Below are positions 1 to 9,043 of a stretch of 11,439 nucleotides of DNA, piece after piece (positions within the stretch are counted from its first letter, which is position 1; each line of letters starts with the position of its first letter). Below the pieces are notes generated by a model that was not told the DNA's origin, searched no databases, and worked only from the letters and a program-made list of their open reading frames with translations. The translations under genes were made by a program, and so were the position numbers. This DNA is from Methylococcaceae bacterium. GTDB lineage: Bacteria; Pseudomonadota; Gammaproteobacteria; Methylococcales; Methylococcaceae. The stretch is from contig JAJRDJ010000350.1 of NCBI GenBank assembly GCA_028678445.1, forward strand, positions 1 through 11,439, given 5' to 3'.

Positions 1-159
1 ATTCGGCAACTGGTCACGCAACACCGGGAATTCTTCCGCGGTGTGCTCACCGCCATGACGGTCATGGTCCTCTACTGGTTTCGCGGCATGGTTCACCAGC
101 GACAACCTGGTACACCGGAAGTTGGCAACCATGATGCCGAAGTCTCCGGCAAGCCTTAA
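1..159 (+). CDS. C-terminal end of an unrecognised, possibly membrane-anchored protein (5' truncated)
   Basis: An open frame runs from the window edge to a TAA at 157-159, giving 52 visible residues. The first 30 or so codons mostly end in G or C, as expected for a real gene in this genome. The visible part is a charged segment (RQLVTQHREFFRG), a hydrophobic stretch of about 16 residues (VLTAMTVMVLYWFRGM), then a polar tail ending VSGKP. That could be a single membrane helix near the C-terminus, but I do not recognise the family. The gene lies on the same strand as dnaA, 219 bp upstream of the dnaA start. This differs from the common gammaproteobacterial arrangement of a divergent rpmH. The opposite strand is also open here, but its His/Asp-rich translation looks like a shadow. 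Confidence 0.4.
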   Translation: MRQLVTQHREFFRGVLTAMTVMVLYWFRGMVHQRQPGTPEVGNHDAEVSGKP

Positions 160-195
160 GGGCGCATCCGCAGAGATTTAATTCGCCGCGAGTAA

Positions 196-232
196 GGGCT
201 GAAGCGGCTGCGGAAAGCCACTAGATCAGCCC
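196..232 (+). other. Nested inverted repeat in the dnaA upstream region
   Basis: GGGCTGA at 196-202 is exactly complementary to TCAGCCC at 226-232. Inside it, GGCT (206-209) pairs with AGCC (216-219) around a six-base loop. This could form a two-tier hairpin between the end of the upstream gene and dnaA. No T-run follows, so it is not a convincing intrinsic terminator. It could be part of the dnaA leader RNA, a weak termination signal for the upstream gene, or chance. Confidence 0.35.
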
Positions 233-291
233 AGCGGACTTCGAGAGCTCAAGACTGATCGGTCCTCCCTGCGGTCACTCTGGCGATGGGT

Positions 292-297
292 TATATT
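292..297 (+). promoter_or_regulatory. Possible -10 element for dnaA
   Basis: TATATT matches the sigma-70 -10 consensus at five of six bases and sits in a locally AT-richer patch of an otherwise GC-rich leader, 82 bases before the preferred dnaA start. No good -35 hexamer is present about 17 bases upstream (269-274 is TTGACA-unlike). The call rests on one hexamer and is tentative. Confidence 0.25.
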
Positions 298-331
298 ACT
301 CAGCCATGAAGAGTGATCGAATGTCCACACC

Positions 332-382
332 ATGATGTCCCCCCCCCAACAACCCGTGCCCGGCTGGACGCTTCATCCATGA
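332..382 (+). other. Putative 16-codon leader ORF overlapping the dnaA start
   Basis: Tandem ATG codons at 332 and 335 open a short frame (MMSPPQQPVPGWTLHP) whose TGA at 380-382 overlaps the dnaA ATG at 379-381 as ATGA. The preferred dnaA start has only a weak Shine-Dalgarno candidate (GGA near 365), so termination-reinitiation from this frame is conceivable. The frame contains a run of nine C (339-347). Another mini-frame, ATG at 306 to TGA at 333-335, lies just upstream. There is no direct sign that either peptide is made. Confidence 0.25.
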
Positions 383-1701
383 ACCATACTTGGACTCAAT
401 GCATGAACCGCCTGGAAGGCGAGTTGCCGCCACAGCAATTCAATACCTGGATTCGGCCCCTGCAACCCATCGAGAACGGCTCACAACTCAAGCTCCTGGC
501 CCCCAACAAGTTTGTGCTGGACTGGGTCCGGCAGCATTTTTTCAGTCGCATTGAGGAGGTGCTGGCCGCCCAGAACGATCCCGCGCCCAGCGTGGTGCTG
601 GAAATCGGTACGCGTCATAACGAAGCCCCGGTGCTCGCGCCCGCTTCGCCACGCACGCCAGCGACGGCCCGCAAAAGCGTTCCCAATAACCTCAACCCGG
701 CCTTCAATTTCGATAATTTTGTCGAGGGCAAATCCAATCAGCTGGCGAAAGCCGCCTCCCTGCAGGTGGCCCAGAATGTCGGCCGTGCCTACAATCCCTT
801 GTTCATTTATGGCGGGGTGGGACTTGGCAAAACCCATTTGATGCATGCCATCGGCAACGAGATTCTCAAGGCCAATCCGTCCGCGAATATCGTGTATCTG
901 CATTCCGAACGTTTTGTCTCGGACATGGTGAAGGCTTTGCAACACAATGCCATCAGCGCCTTCAAGGATTTTTACCGCACGGTCGACGCGCTGATGATCG
1001 ATGACATCCAGTTTTTCGCGGGCAAGGAGCGCTCCCAGGAAGAGTTTTTCCACACCTTCAACACGCTTCTCGAAAACAAGCATCAGGTGGTCATGACCTG
1101 CGACCGCTATCCGAAGGAAATCAAGGGGCTGGAGGAGCGGCTCAAGTCCCGCTTCGGCTGGGGCCTGCCGGTGGCGATCGAACCGCCCGACCTGGAAACC
1201 CGGGTCGCCATTCTGATGAGCAAGGCGCTGCACGCCGGCGTGGAACTCCCGGACGAAGTCGCCTTTTTCATCGGTAAGCGCATCCGCTCCAATATTCGTG
1301 AATTGGAGGGCGCCTTGCGACGGGTTACCGCCAATGCCCACTTCACCAACAAGCCCATTACCCTGGAATTCGCCAAGGAGGCCCTCAAGGATTTGATCGC
1401 GCTGCAGGATCGGCTGGTGAACGTCGAGAACATACAAAAGACCGTCGCCGAGTATTACAAAATCCGGGTCGCAGATTTGCTGTCCGCCAAGCGCACCCGC
1501 TCGGTCACGCGGCCACGCCAGGCCGCCATGGCATTGGCCAAGGAGCTGACCAATCATAGCCTGCCGGAGATCGGCCAGTTGTTCGGCGGGCGCGATCACA
1601 CTACGGTACTGCATGCCTGCCGGAAGGTCGTGGAACTCAAGGAGAGTGATAACAAGTTCGCCGAGGACTACAGCAACCTGAAGCGCACGCTGTCCGCCTG
1701 A
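379..1701 (+). CDS. dnaA: Chromosomal replication initiator protein DnaA
   Basis: DnaA is the AAA+ initiator that binds DnaA boxes, melts the origin and helps load DnaB helicase. The 440-residue product has a domain I N-terminus typical of gammaproteobacteria (RLEGELPPQQFNTWIRPLQ), a short variable linker, and an AAA+ core. The Walker A motif is GGVGLGKT (residues 145-152) and the Walker B is LMIDDIQF (aspartates 208-209). ERLKSRFGWGL carries the likely arginine finger. Domain IV holds the DNA-binding signature FGGRDHTTV (402-410). I chose the ATG at 379 because family homology begins there. A GTG at 313 would add 22 non-conserved residues (MIECPHHD...). The protein is somewhat shorter than E. 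coli DnaA (467 aa), mainly in the linker. First gene of the dnaA-dnaN-recF-gyrB cluster. Confidence 0.97.
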   Translation: MNHTWTQCMNRLEGELPPQQFNTWIRPLQPIENGSQLKLLAPNKFVLDWVRQHFFSRIEEVLAAQNDPAPSVVLEIGTRHNEAPVLAPASPRTPATARKSVPNNLNPAFNFDNFVEGKSNQLAKAASLQVAQNVGRAYNPLFIYGGVGLGKTHLMHAIGNEILKANPSANIVYLHSERFVSDMVKALQHNAISAFKDFYRTVDALMIDDIQFFAGKERSQEEFFHTFNTLLENKHQVVMTCDRYPKEIKGLEERLKSRFGWGLPVAIEPPDLETRVAILMSKALHAGVELPDEVAFFIGKRIRSNIRELEGALRRVTANAHFTNKPITLEFAKEALKDLIALQDRLVNVENIQKTVAEYYKIRVADLLSAKRTRSVTRPRQAAMALAKELTNHSLPEIGQLFGGRDHTTVLHACRKVVELKESDNKFAEDYSNLKRTLSA

Positions 1702-1764
1702 TCACCCATCCGGAAACCCGCTACGCCCCCCCGCACCTTCAAAGACAATCCCAAGGTAGTCCCC

Positions 1765-2868
1765 ATGAAATTCACCATCGCGCGTGAGACGTTGCTAACC
1801 CCGTTGCAGCAGGTTATTGGTGTCGTTGAAAAGCGTCAGACCCAGCCGATTCTTTCCAACGTGCTGCTCCGCTTGGCTGAGGGCCAGTTGGAACTGACCG
1901 GGACGGACCTCGAGGTGCAGTTGGTGGCACGGGTGGGAGTGGAATCGGCGGACGAGGGCGCCATCACGGTCCCGGCCCGCAAGCTGCTCGACATCTTCCG
2001 CCTGCTGCCCGAACGCAGCCAGGTGACCCTGGAGCGCCGCGAGGACCGGCTGGCGCTCCGCGGGGGCAGCAGCCGCTTCAGCCTGACCACCTTGCCGGTC
2101 GAAAACTACCCTGCATTCGATTCGGGCGCGACCGAGCTGGAAGTGGCCGTTCCGAGTGAAACCCTGCGGCTGGCTCTCGAGAAGACCACCTTTGCCATGG
2201 CACAGCAGGACGTCCGCTACTACCTGAACGGCCTGCTGCTGGATCTGGAGGGCAGCACACTGCGCACCGTGGCCTCGGACGGGCACCGTCTGGCAGTCTT
2301 TCAGGAGATCCAGTCAGCCGCGTTTTCCAGCAACCGGCAAATCATCGTGCCGCGCAAGGGTATCCTGGAGCTTTCACGCCTGCTGGGCGATGCGGACGAT
2401 ACTCTCATCATCCAGATTTCTCCCAACACCGTCCGGGTGAATCTTGGCACGGTGAGCTTTTCGGCCAAGCTGGTCGAGGGTCGTTACCCGGATTACCAGC
2501 GGGTGATGCCGCGCGATTTGAACCGTATCTATCAGGTCGACAAGGACGCGTTCAGGGGCGCGCTGAGCCGGGTGTCCGTACTGTCCAGCGAAAAGCAGAA
2601 AAGCATCAGTCTCGAAGTGGAAGAGACTGGCGAGATGGTGCTGAAAGGCCAAAATTCGGAGCACGAGGAAGCCGAGGAGCGCCTGGCGGTCGCGGCCGAG
2701 GGCGGCGGGGTTTCCGTGGGATTCAATGCGGCATACCTGCTCGAAGCCATCGGCCACGTGGCTTCCGAGACAGTGCGGCTGTCCTTTACGGTGGCCGCCA
2801 ATAGCTGTCTGATCGAAGATACGGCGGACCAGCGCTTCAAATATGTGGTCATGCCGATGCGCCTCTAA
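1765..2868 (+). CDS. dnaN: DNA polymerase III sliding clamp (beta subunit)
   Basis: DnaN is the ring-shaped dimeric clamp that tethers DNA polymerase III and other DNA-handling proteins to the template. The 367-residue length matches the E. coli protein (366). Family landmarks are an N-terminus starting MKFTIARETLLTPLQQV, the segment RYYLNGLLLDLEG, ASDGHRLAVF, the segment FSAKLVEGRYPDYQRVMP, and the near-invariant C-terminus YVVMPMRL, which helps form the peptide-binding cleft. All three clamp folds appear covered without a break. The ATG at 1765 has AAGG at 1753-1756 as a plausible ribosome-binding site. The gap from dnaA is 63 bp with no terminator visible, so co-transcription with dnaA is likely. 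Confidence 0.97.
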   Translation: MKFTIARETLLTPLQQVIGVVEKRQTQPILSNVLLRLAEGQLELTGTDLEVQLVARVGVESADEGAITVPARKLLDIFRLLPERSQVTLERREDRLALRGGSSRFSLTTLPVENYPAFDSGATELEVAVPSETLRLALEKTTFAMAQQDVRYYLNGLLLDLEGSTLRTVASDGHRLAVFQEIQSAAFSSNRQIIVPRKGILELSRLLGDADDTLIIQISPNTVRVNLGTVSFSAKLVEGRYPDYQRVMPRDLNRIYQVDKDAFRGALSRVSVLSSEKQKSISLEVEETGEMVLKGQNSEHEEAEERLAVAAEGGGVSVGFNAAYLLEAIGHVASETVRLSFTVAANSCLIEDTADQRFKYVVMPMRL

Positions 2869-2904
2869 CCCCCGGCACCCGCCGTGCCGACAGGAAGGTA
2901 AGGG

Positions 2905-3981
2905 GTGAGCCTGGTCACGCTGGATGCCACAGGGCTCCGCAATTTATTTCCCACCACTCTTGAGCCTGGTTCCGGCCTCAATTTTTTTGTCGGCCCCAAT
3001 GCCAGCGGCAAAACGTCCCTGCTGGAAGCCATATACCTTCTGGGCAGGGCCAGGTCTTTCCGCACCTCCCAAGCTCACCAACTGATCCGCTTTGGCGAGT
3101 CCTCGCTCACGGTAGTGGGCAAGGTCATCGCCACTGAACAGAGTACGGGTTTGCCGATCGGCATCCGCATCGCCCGTGGCAAGCGGGAGATTCATGTCGG
3201 CGGGCGGGTCGTGCCATCCAGCGCGGAGTTGCTGGAGGCGTTTCCACTGCTGGTCATCCAGCCGGCGGGAATCGCGCTCCTTGAAGGGGCTCCCAAATTG
3301 CGCCGGCAATTCATGGACTTCGGTGTCTTTCACCAGAACCCGGCCTATCTTGATATCTGGCGCCGTTATGCGAAGGCGCTGAGCCACCGCAACGCGCTTT
3401 TGCGGGACGGCCGGGCGAACGAATTTGCGCCCTGGAATCATGAGCTGGCCCGCTACGGTATAATGATCCATGAGGCAAGGTCGGGTTATCTCGAACGACT
3501 CAAGCCGTTTTTTCAAGACATAGGGGGACGCTTCTTTTCCGATCCGCGCTTTGGTTTACGTGTCCACGCCGGCTGGGATACAGCCCGACCGCTGGACGGA
3601 GTGCTCGACAATGAAGTTGCGGCGGACCTCCGTTATGGCCATACCCAGTCAGGTCCCCACAAAGGGGATTTCTCCATCCTCCTCGACAACCGCCCGGTCA
3701 AGGCCTACTTTTCGCGGGGCCAGATGAAGCTGTTGGTCTATGCCCTCCTCCTGGCGCAAGCCAGGCTGATGGAGGAACGGGTCGGCACCGCCGGCTGCGT
3801 TCTGATTGACGATGTCGCCTCCGAACTTGACGAACATAACAAACGAATCCTGCTGGAGCTTCTGCGCGGCCGGCTCACCCAGTTTTTCATCACCGCCACG
3901 GCGCGGGACATCATCGAAGAGGGCGTGTCGAGCGATGCGGCCGTATTTCACATTGCCCAAGGCCGGATAACAGAGACATGA
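2905..3981 (+). CDS. recF: DNA replication and repair protein RecF
   Basis: RecF is an SMC-like ATPase that, with RecO and RecR, directs RecA onto gapped DNA behind stalled forks. The 358-residue length is normal. It shows a Walker A motif GPNASGKT (residues 30-37), the ABC-type signature SRGQMKLL (from residue 270), and a Walker B VLIDDVASELD with aspartates at 302-303. The start is a GTG at 2905, preceded by AAGG at 2895-2898 and a further AGGGG, and the N-terminal segment (LDATGLRNLFP) fits the family. It lies 36 bp after dnaN and 7 bp before gyrB, consistent with translation from one message. Confidence 0.96.
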   Translation: MSLVTLDATGLRNLFPTTLEPGSGLNFFVGPNASGKTSLLEAIYLLGRARSFRTSQAHQLIRFGESSLTVVGKVIATEQSTGLPIGIRIARGKREIHVGGRVVPSSAELLEAFPLLVIQPAGIALLEGAPKLRRQFMDFGVFHQNPAYLDIWRRYAKALSHRNALLRDGRANEFAPWNHELARYGIMIHEARSGYLERLKPFFQDIGGRFFSDPRFGLRVHAGWDTARPLDGVLDNEVAADLRYGHTQSGPHKGDFSILLDNRPVKAYFSRGQMKLLVYALLLAQARLMEERVGTAGCVLIDDVASELDEHNKRILLELLRGRLTQFFITATARDIIEEGVSSDAAVFHIAQGRITET

Positions 3982-3988
3982 CAGAATA

Positions 3989-6412
<2,424 letters not shown>

Positions 6413-6418
6413 TGTGGT

Positions 6419-6443
6419 CAGGCCCGGATCAGCGCTGGGTCTG
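6419..6443 (+). other. Small hairpin just after gyrB
   Basis: CAGGCCC (6419-6425) can pair with GGGTCTG (6437-6443), seven pairs including one G-T, around an 11-base loop, starting six bases after the gyrB stop. No T-tract follows, so it is at best an RNA-stabilising or Rho-related structure at the end of the replication message. It may be chance. Confidence 0.25.
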
Positions 6444-6479
6444 TGCTGCAGCGGATTTCGCAACAGTGGGGGTAACACG

Positions 6480-6915
6480 ATGAACCGCTGCATCCCACGC
6501 ATTTCGGGTCTCTTGTTGTTGATTCCGGCGCTTGCCGCCAGCGTCATGGCCGCTGAACTTGCGGGAGTGACGCCGGAAGAATTAAAGCAGCTACAACAGG
6601 CTGGCGCGGTACTGATTGATATCCAGACCCCCGGGGAATGGCGGTAAACCGGTCTCATACCGGGCAGCCAGCCGCTGATGTATTTCGCTGCACAAGGCGG
6701 TTACGATGCCGAGGCTTGGGTAAAGAAGCTCGGCCAGCGTCCGAACGGACAAGAATGCTCGAATCGTTCTGATTTGCCGCTCAGGACGTCGGAGCGGCGA
6801 GGTGGGCAAGATGCTCGCCGGGGAGCACGGCTACACCCATGTCTATCACCTCGAAAAAGGCATCAAGGAGTGGACGGAACAAGGCAAGGCGCTTGCCCCC
6901 TGCGGCAAGTGCTGA
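6480..6915 (+). pseudogene. Secreted single-domain rhodanese-like protein, disrupted by a nonsense codon and a frameshift
   Basis: The frame opens at ATG 6480 (GGGGGT at 6468-6473 as ribosome-binding site) with a signal-peptide-like N-terminus (MNRCIPRISGLLLLIPALAA). It reads VLIDIQTPGEWR before an in-frame TAA at 6645-6647. Translation beyond the stop continues the domain (TGLIPGSQPLMYF, then YDAEAWVKKLGQ). At 6738 the reading must shift by one base, after which it reads RIVLICRSGRRSGEVGKM and EKGIKEWTEQGKALAPCGKC to a TGA at 6913-6915. CRSGRR is the rhodanese active-site loop with its sulfur-carrying Cys intact. Members of this family bind or transfer sulfane sulfur; this one would be periplasmic. 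TAA is one C-to-T change from the CAA (Gln) expected after EWR. Two independent lesions make a pseudogene more likely than a sequencing error. Confidence 0.85.
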
Positions 6916-6959
6916 ACTCGCTGCCGAGCCATGATTTACCAGATCCGCATCACCACCAG

Positions 6960-6982
6960 CCAACCTTGAATCGAGCGGTTGG
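6960..6982 (+). terminator. Weak hairpin downstream of the rhodanese remnant
   Basis: CCAACC (6960-6965) and GGTTGG (6977-6982) form a perfect six-base inverted repeat with an 11-base loop, 44 bases after the rhodanese stop. No T-run follows on the plus strand, so intrinsic termination would be weak. Its position at the end of the plus-strand gene block is the main support. Confidence 0.2.
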
Positions 6983-7005
6983 ATGATAAGCGTTTACAAA
7001 GAGAT

Positions 7006-7026
7006 CGCCGTTGTCTCCACACGGCG
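7006..7026 (-). terminator. Possible terminator for the pilW transcript
   Basis: CGCCGT (7006-7011) pairs with ACGGCG (7021-7026) around a nine-base loop. Read on the minus strand, the hairpin is followed by the moderately T-rich ATCTCTTTGT (6996-7005). It lies about 145 bases beyond the pilW stop. The T-tract is imperfect, so this is a candidate only. Confidence 0.3.
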
Positions 7027-7172
7027 GCGGACCCTTACTGTTCGGCAGCTTCTGTCGAGGCTAACAACGCCCAGGTTGCTGGTTTGGACTTTCGAATCCA
7101 CCGGCAGGCTCGCTCAGGTTTGGGGCGCCTGGACGCTATTTCTCCAAATTCAGGCGGTGAGCCGCAATGGAG

Positions 7173-7946
7173 TCACAGCCTCACCCGCTGACGCGCTTGC
7201 ATGACCTCGGTGGCATCGGGGAACTGGTTTCGTAGTGTGTTCATGTAATCGATCGCGGTCTGGGTGTTGCCGAGCCCCATTTCAATTTCGATGCCTAGCA
7301 GCAGGGCTTCCGGCGTAGGGCCGTTGGCGGCGATGTAGCGCTGCAGGAAGCCACGTGCGCTCATGGCCTGGCCGGTGTCGCGGCTGAGCCTGGCTAGTTC
7401 CAGTAGGGCAGGCGGAAAACGGGGGTTGGCTTCCAGCGCCAGACGCAGAAAGCGTTCGGCTTCCGCCGTCTGGCCGACCGCATGCGCGCAGATACCGGCA
7501 TTGGTCAGGGGCATCCAGGGTTGGCCGTAGAGCTTGGTGCCGTAGACGCTCCTGAATTGTTCGAATGCTTCGGCGGCGTGTCCGGTGCTGCAGAGGAAGC
7601 GTCCGTAGTTGTTCCGCGCGCCATAGTTGTCCGCCTTAAGGTTAATTGCCCTGCGGAAATGGCTGTCGGCTTTAGCTGGATTATCGATGAGCTGATACAG
7701 CACACCTAACGCGTTGTAAGCCTCGCTGTTGTCATCGTCCAGTTCGATGGCTTTCTGCAAGTCTTTAAGGGCAATTTCGTATTGCCCTGTATCCATGTAA
7801 TGTACGCCTTTCTCGACGAAAATTTGGGAGGCCTGTTCGGGCGGCAGCGTTTCGGCGCTGCGGGTGATTTCCTCTTCAGGCGGCTGCGAGGAGCAGGCCT
7901 CGCCCAGCATGGCTATCGCGAGTACAGCCCAGCCTCTGAACTTCAT
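7173..7946 (-). CDS. pilW: Type IV pilus biogenesis/stability protein PilW (PilF), TPR lipoprotein
   Basis: PilW/PilF is an outer-membrane TPR lipoprotein (pilotin) that helps the secretin PilQ localise or multimerise for type IV pilus assembly. The 257-residue product is near the family length (about 250). It begins with a lipoprotein-like signal peptide (MKFRGWAVLAIAML) leading to Cys18, followed by serines that favour outer-membrane sorting. TPR helices include FVEKGVHYMDTGQYEIALKD, AYNALGVLYQLIDNPAKADS, ARNNYGRFLCSTGHAAEAFE and AGICAHAVGQTAEAERFLR. The lipobox (G-E-A-C, Leu at -4) is imperfect. The start at 7946 shares a base with the rlmN stop (TAATG). The bases upstream offer no Shine-Dalgarno, so translation is probably coupled to rlmN. 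The following genes of the E. coli order (rodZ, ispG) are absent here. Confidence 0.88.
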   Translation of the reverse strand: MKFRGWAVLAIAMLGEACSSQPPEEEITRSAETLPPEQASQIFVEKGVHYMDTGQYEIALKDLQKAIELDDDNSEAYNALGVLYQLIDNPAKADSHFRRAINLKADNYGARNNYGRFLCSTGHAAEAFEQFRSVYGTKLYGQPWMPLTNAGICAHAVGQTAEAERFLRLALEANPRFPPALLELARLSRDTGQAMSARGFLQRYIAANGPTPEALLLGIEIEMGLGNTQTAIDYMNTLRNQFPDATEVMQARQRVRL

Positions 7947-9043
7947 TAAGAGGTGGCGGCAAGCCGGAAAGTGCGGCGGGTGCGGTCCTTGACCTGGCCG
8001 ACCAGTTGGCCGCAAGCGGCGTCGATGTCGTCGCCCCGGGTCTTGCGGGTGGTGGTGATAAGCCCGGCGGCTTGGAGGATTCCGCTGAAGCGCTGGATGG
8101 TGTCGCGGCTGGAACAGCGATAACCGGAACCCGGGAAAGGGTTGAAGGGAATCAGGTTGACCTTGGAGGGGACATGGCTGAGCACGCGCACCAGCTGTCG
8201 GGCGTGAAGCGGGGTGTCGTTGATGCCGTCGAGCATGACGTATTCAATTGTCACCTTGCGGCGCGCATCGCGGCCAATGTAACGCTTGCAGGCGGCAAGC
8301 AGCTCGTGGATGGGGTATTTCCGGTTGATTGGCACCAGCTCATCGCGCAGTTCATCGGTCGGGGCGTGCAGGGATACGGCGAGGCTGACCTCGCTGACCT
8401 GGGCCAGTTTGTCCAGGGCCGGCACGATGCCGGAGGTGCTGAGCGTGACGCGGCGCTTGGAGAGGCCGTAGGCGTGATCATCGAGCATCAAAGCGATGGC
8501 GGCGACCACATTGTTGAAATTGAGTAGCGGCTCGCCCATGCCCATCAGCACGACATTGGTGACGGCGCCCATGCCCAGCTCGCGCTGTGCAACCCAGAGC
8601 TGGCCGATGATTTCGGCGGTGGAGAGGTTTCGGTTGAAACCCTGGCGGGCCGTGGAACAGAAAGTGCATTCCAGCGCGCAGCCGACCTGGGAGGAGACGC
8701 AGAGGGTGCCGCGTCCTTCCTCGGGGATGAAGACGGTTTCGACGCGGTTATGCTCATCGGTTTGCAGCACCCATTTGCAGGTGCCGTCCGCGGATATTTG
8801 TTCGTGAACGATGTCCGGCGGGCGAATTTCGCAGGTGTCCTCCAGCCGGGCGCGGAGTGCCTTGCTCAGGTTGGTCATCTGCCCAAAATCAACGACCCCG
8901 CGCTGGTGTATCCATTGCAGGAGCTGCGAGGCGCGGAAGGGCTTTTCGCCCTGCTCGACGCAGAAGTCAGCAATGGCCTTCCGCTCGAGTCCGAGCAAAT
9001 TGGTCCTGGTGCCCGGGTTAACGGGTTCTGGGGTGGAGTTCAT
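7946..9043 (-). CDS. rlmN: Dual-specificity 23S rRNA/tRNA adenine-C2 methyltransferase RlmN
   Basis: RlmN is a radical-SAM enzyme that methylates C2 of A2503 in 23S rRNA and A37 in some tRNAs, supporting translational accuracy. The 365-residue protein carries the radical-SAM motif CALECTFC (Cys122, 126, 129), which holds the 4Fe-4S cluster. It also has Cys115 (TLCVSSQVGC) and the C-terminal Cys344 (DIDAACGQL), equivalent to the E. coli Cys that forms the methylated-cysteine intermediate. LLGLERKAIADF and GEKPFRASQ match the N-terminal accessory domain. I chose the ATG at 9041-9043 because homology starts just inside it. An upstream in-frame start at 9220 would read through ndk in another frame and give a non-conserved, Ser/Pro-rich tail. 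The start overlaps the end of ndk by 26 bp and lacks a clear Shine-Dalgarno, which suggests coupling. Confidence 0.96.
   Translation of the reverse strand: MNSTPEPVNPGTRTNLLGLERKAIADFCVEQGEKPFRASQLLQWIHQRGVVDFGQMTNLSKALRARLEDTCEIRPPDIVHEQISADGTCKWVLQTDEHNRVETVFIPEEGRGTLCVSSQVGCALECTFCSTARQGFNRNLSTAEIIGQLWVAQRELGMGAVTNVVLMGMGEPLLNFNNVVAAIALMLDDHAYGLSKRRVTLSTSGIVPALDKLAQVSEVSLAVSLHAPTDELRDELVPINRKYPIHELLAACKRYIGRDARRKVTIEYVMLDGINDTPLHARQLVRVLSHVPSKVNLIPFNPFPGSGYRCSSRDTIQRFSGILQAAGLITTTRKTRGDDIDAACGQLVGQVKDRTRRTFRLAATS

Larger units (their letters stand above)
6916..7172. other. Convergent intergenic region with no supported gene
   Basis: This stretch of 257 bp separates the plus-strand rhodanese remnant from the 3' end of pilW. 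Frames of about 70 codons are open on the plus strand (6979-7191 and 6983-7204). A 45-codon minus-strand frame continues past the pilW stop to a TAA at 7035-7037. None has a good start signal, a recognisable motif or a family resemblance. It holds two small inverted repeats, listed separately. It may be the junction where the replication block and the isc-pilW block were joined. Confidence 0.5.

Noticed and set aside
321..329. DnaA-box-like ATGTCCACA
   Set aside because: Two mismatches to TTATCCACA and no companion boxes, so not evidence of an origin.
313..378. Longer dnaA from the GTG at 313
   Set aside because: The extra 22 residues are not conserved, and the family N-terminus begins at the ATG at 379.
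481..1614. Long open frame of 377 codons antisense to dnaA
   Set aside because: It lies wholly inside dnaA, has no motif, and long antisense frames are expected from GC-rich codon use.
7080..7105. tRNA T-arm-like TTCGAATCC
   Set aside because: The flanking bases do not form the five-pair T stem, and no acceptor or anticodon arms are present.
7035..7172. In-frame 45-codon open stretch past the pilW stop
   Set aside because: PilW is already full length at 257 residues, so the TGA is the natural stop and the extension resembles no family.
6983..7204. 73-codon plus-strand open frame after the rhodanese remnant
   Set aside because: No ribosome-binding site, no motif, runs into the 3' end of pilW and overlaps another open frame.
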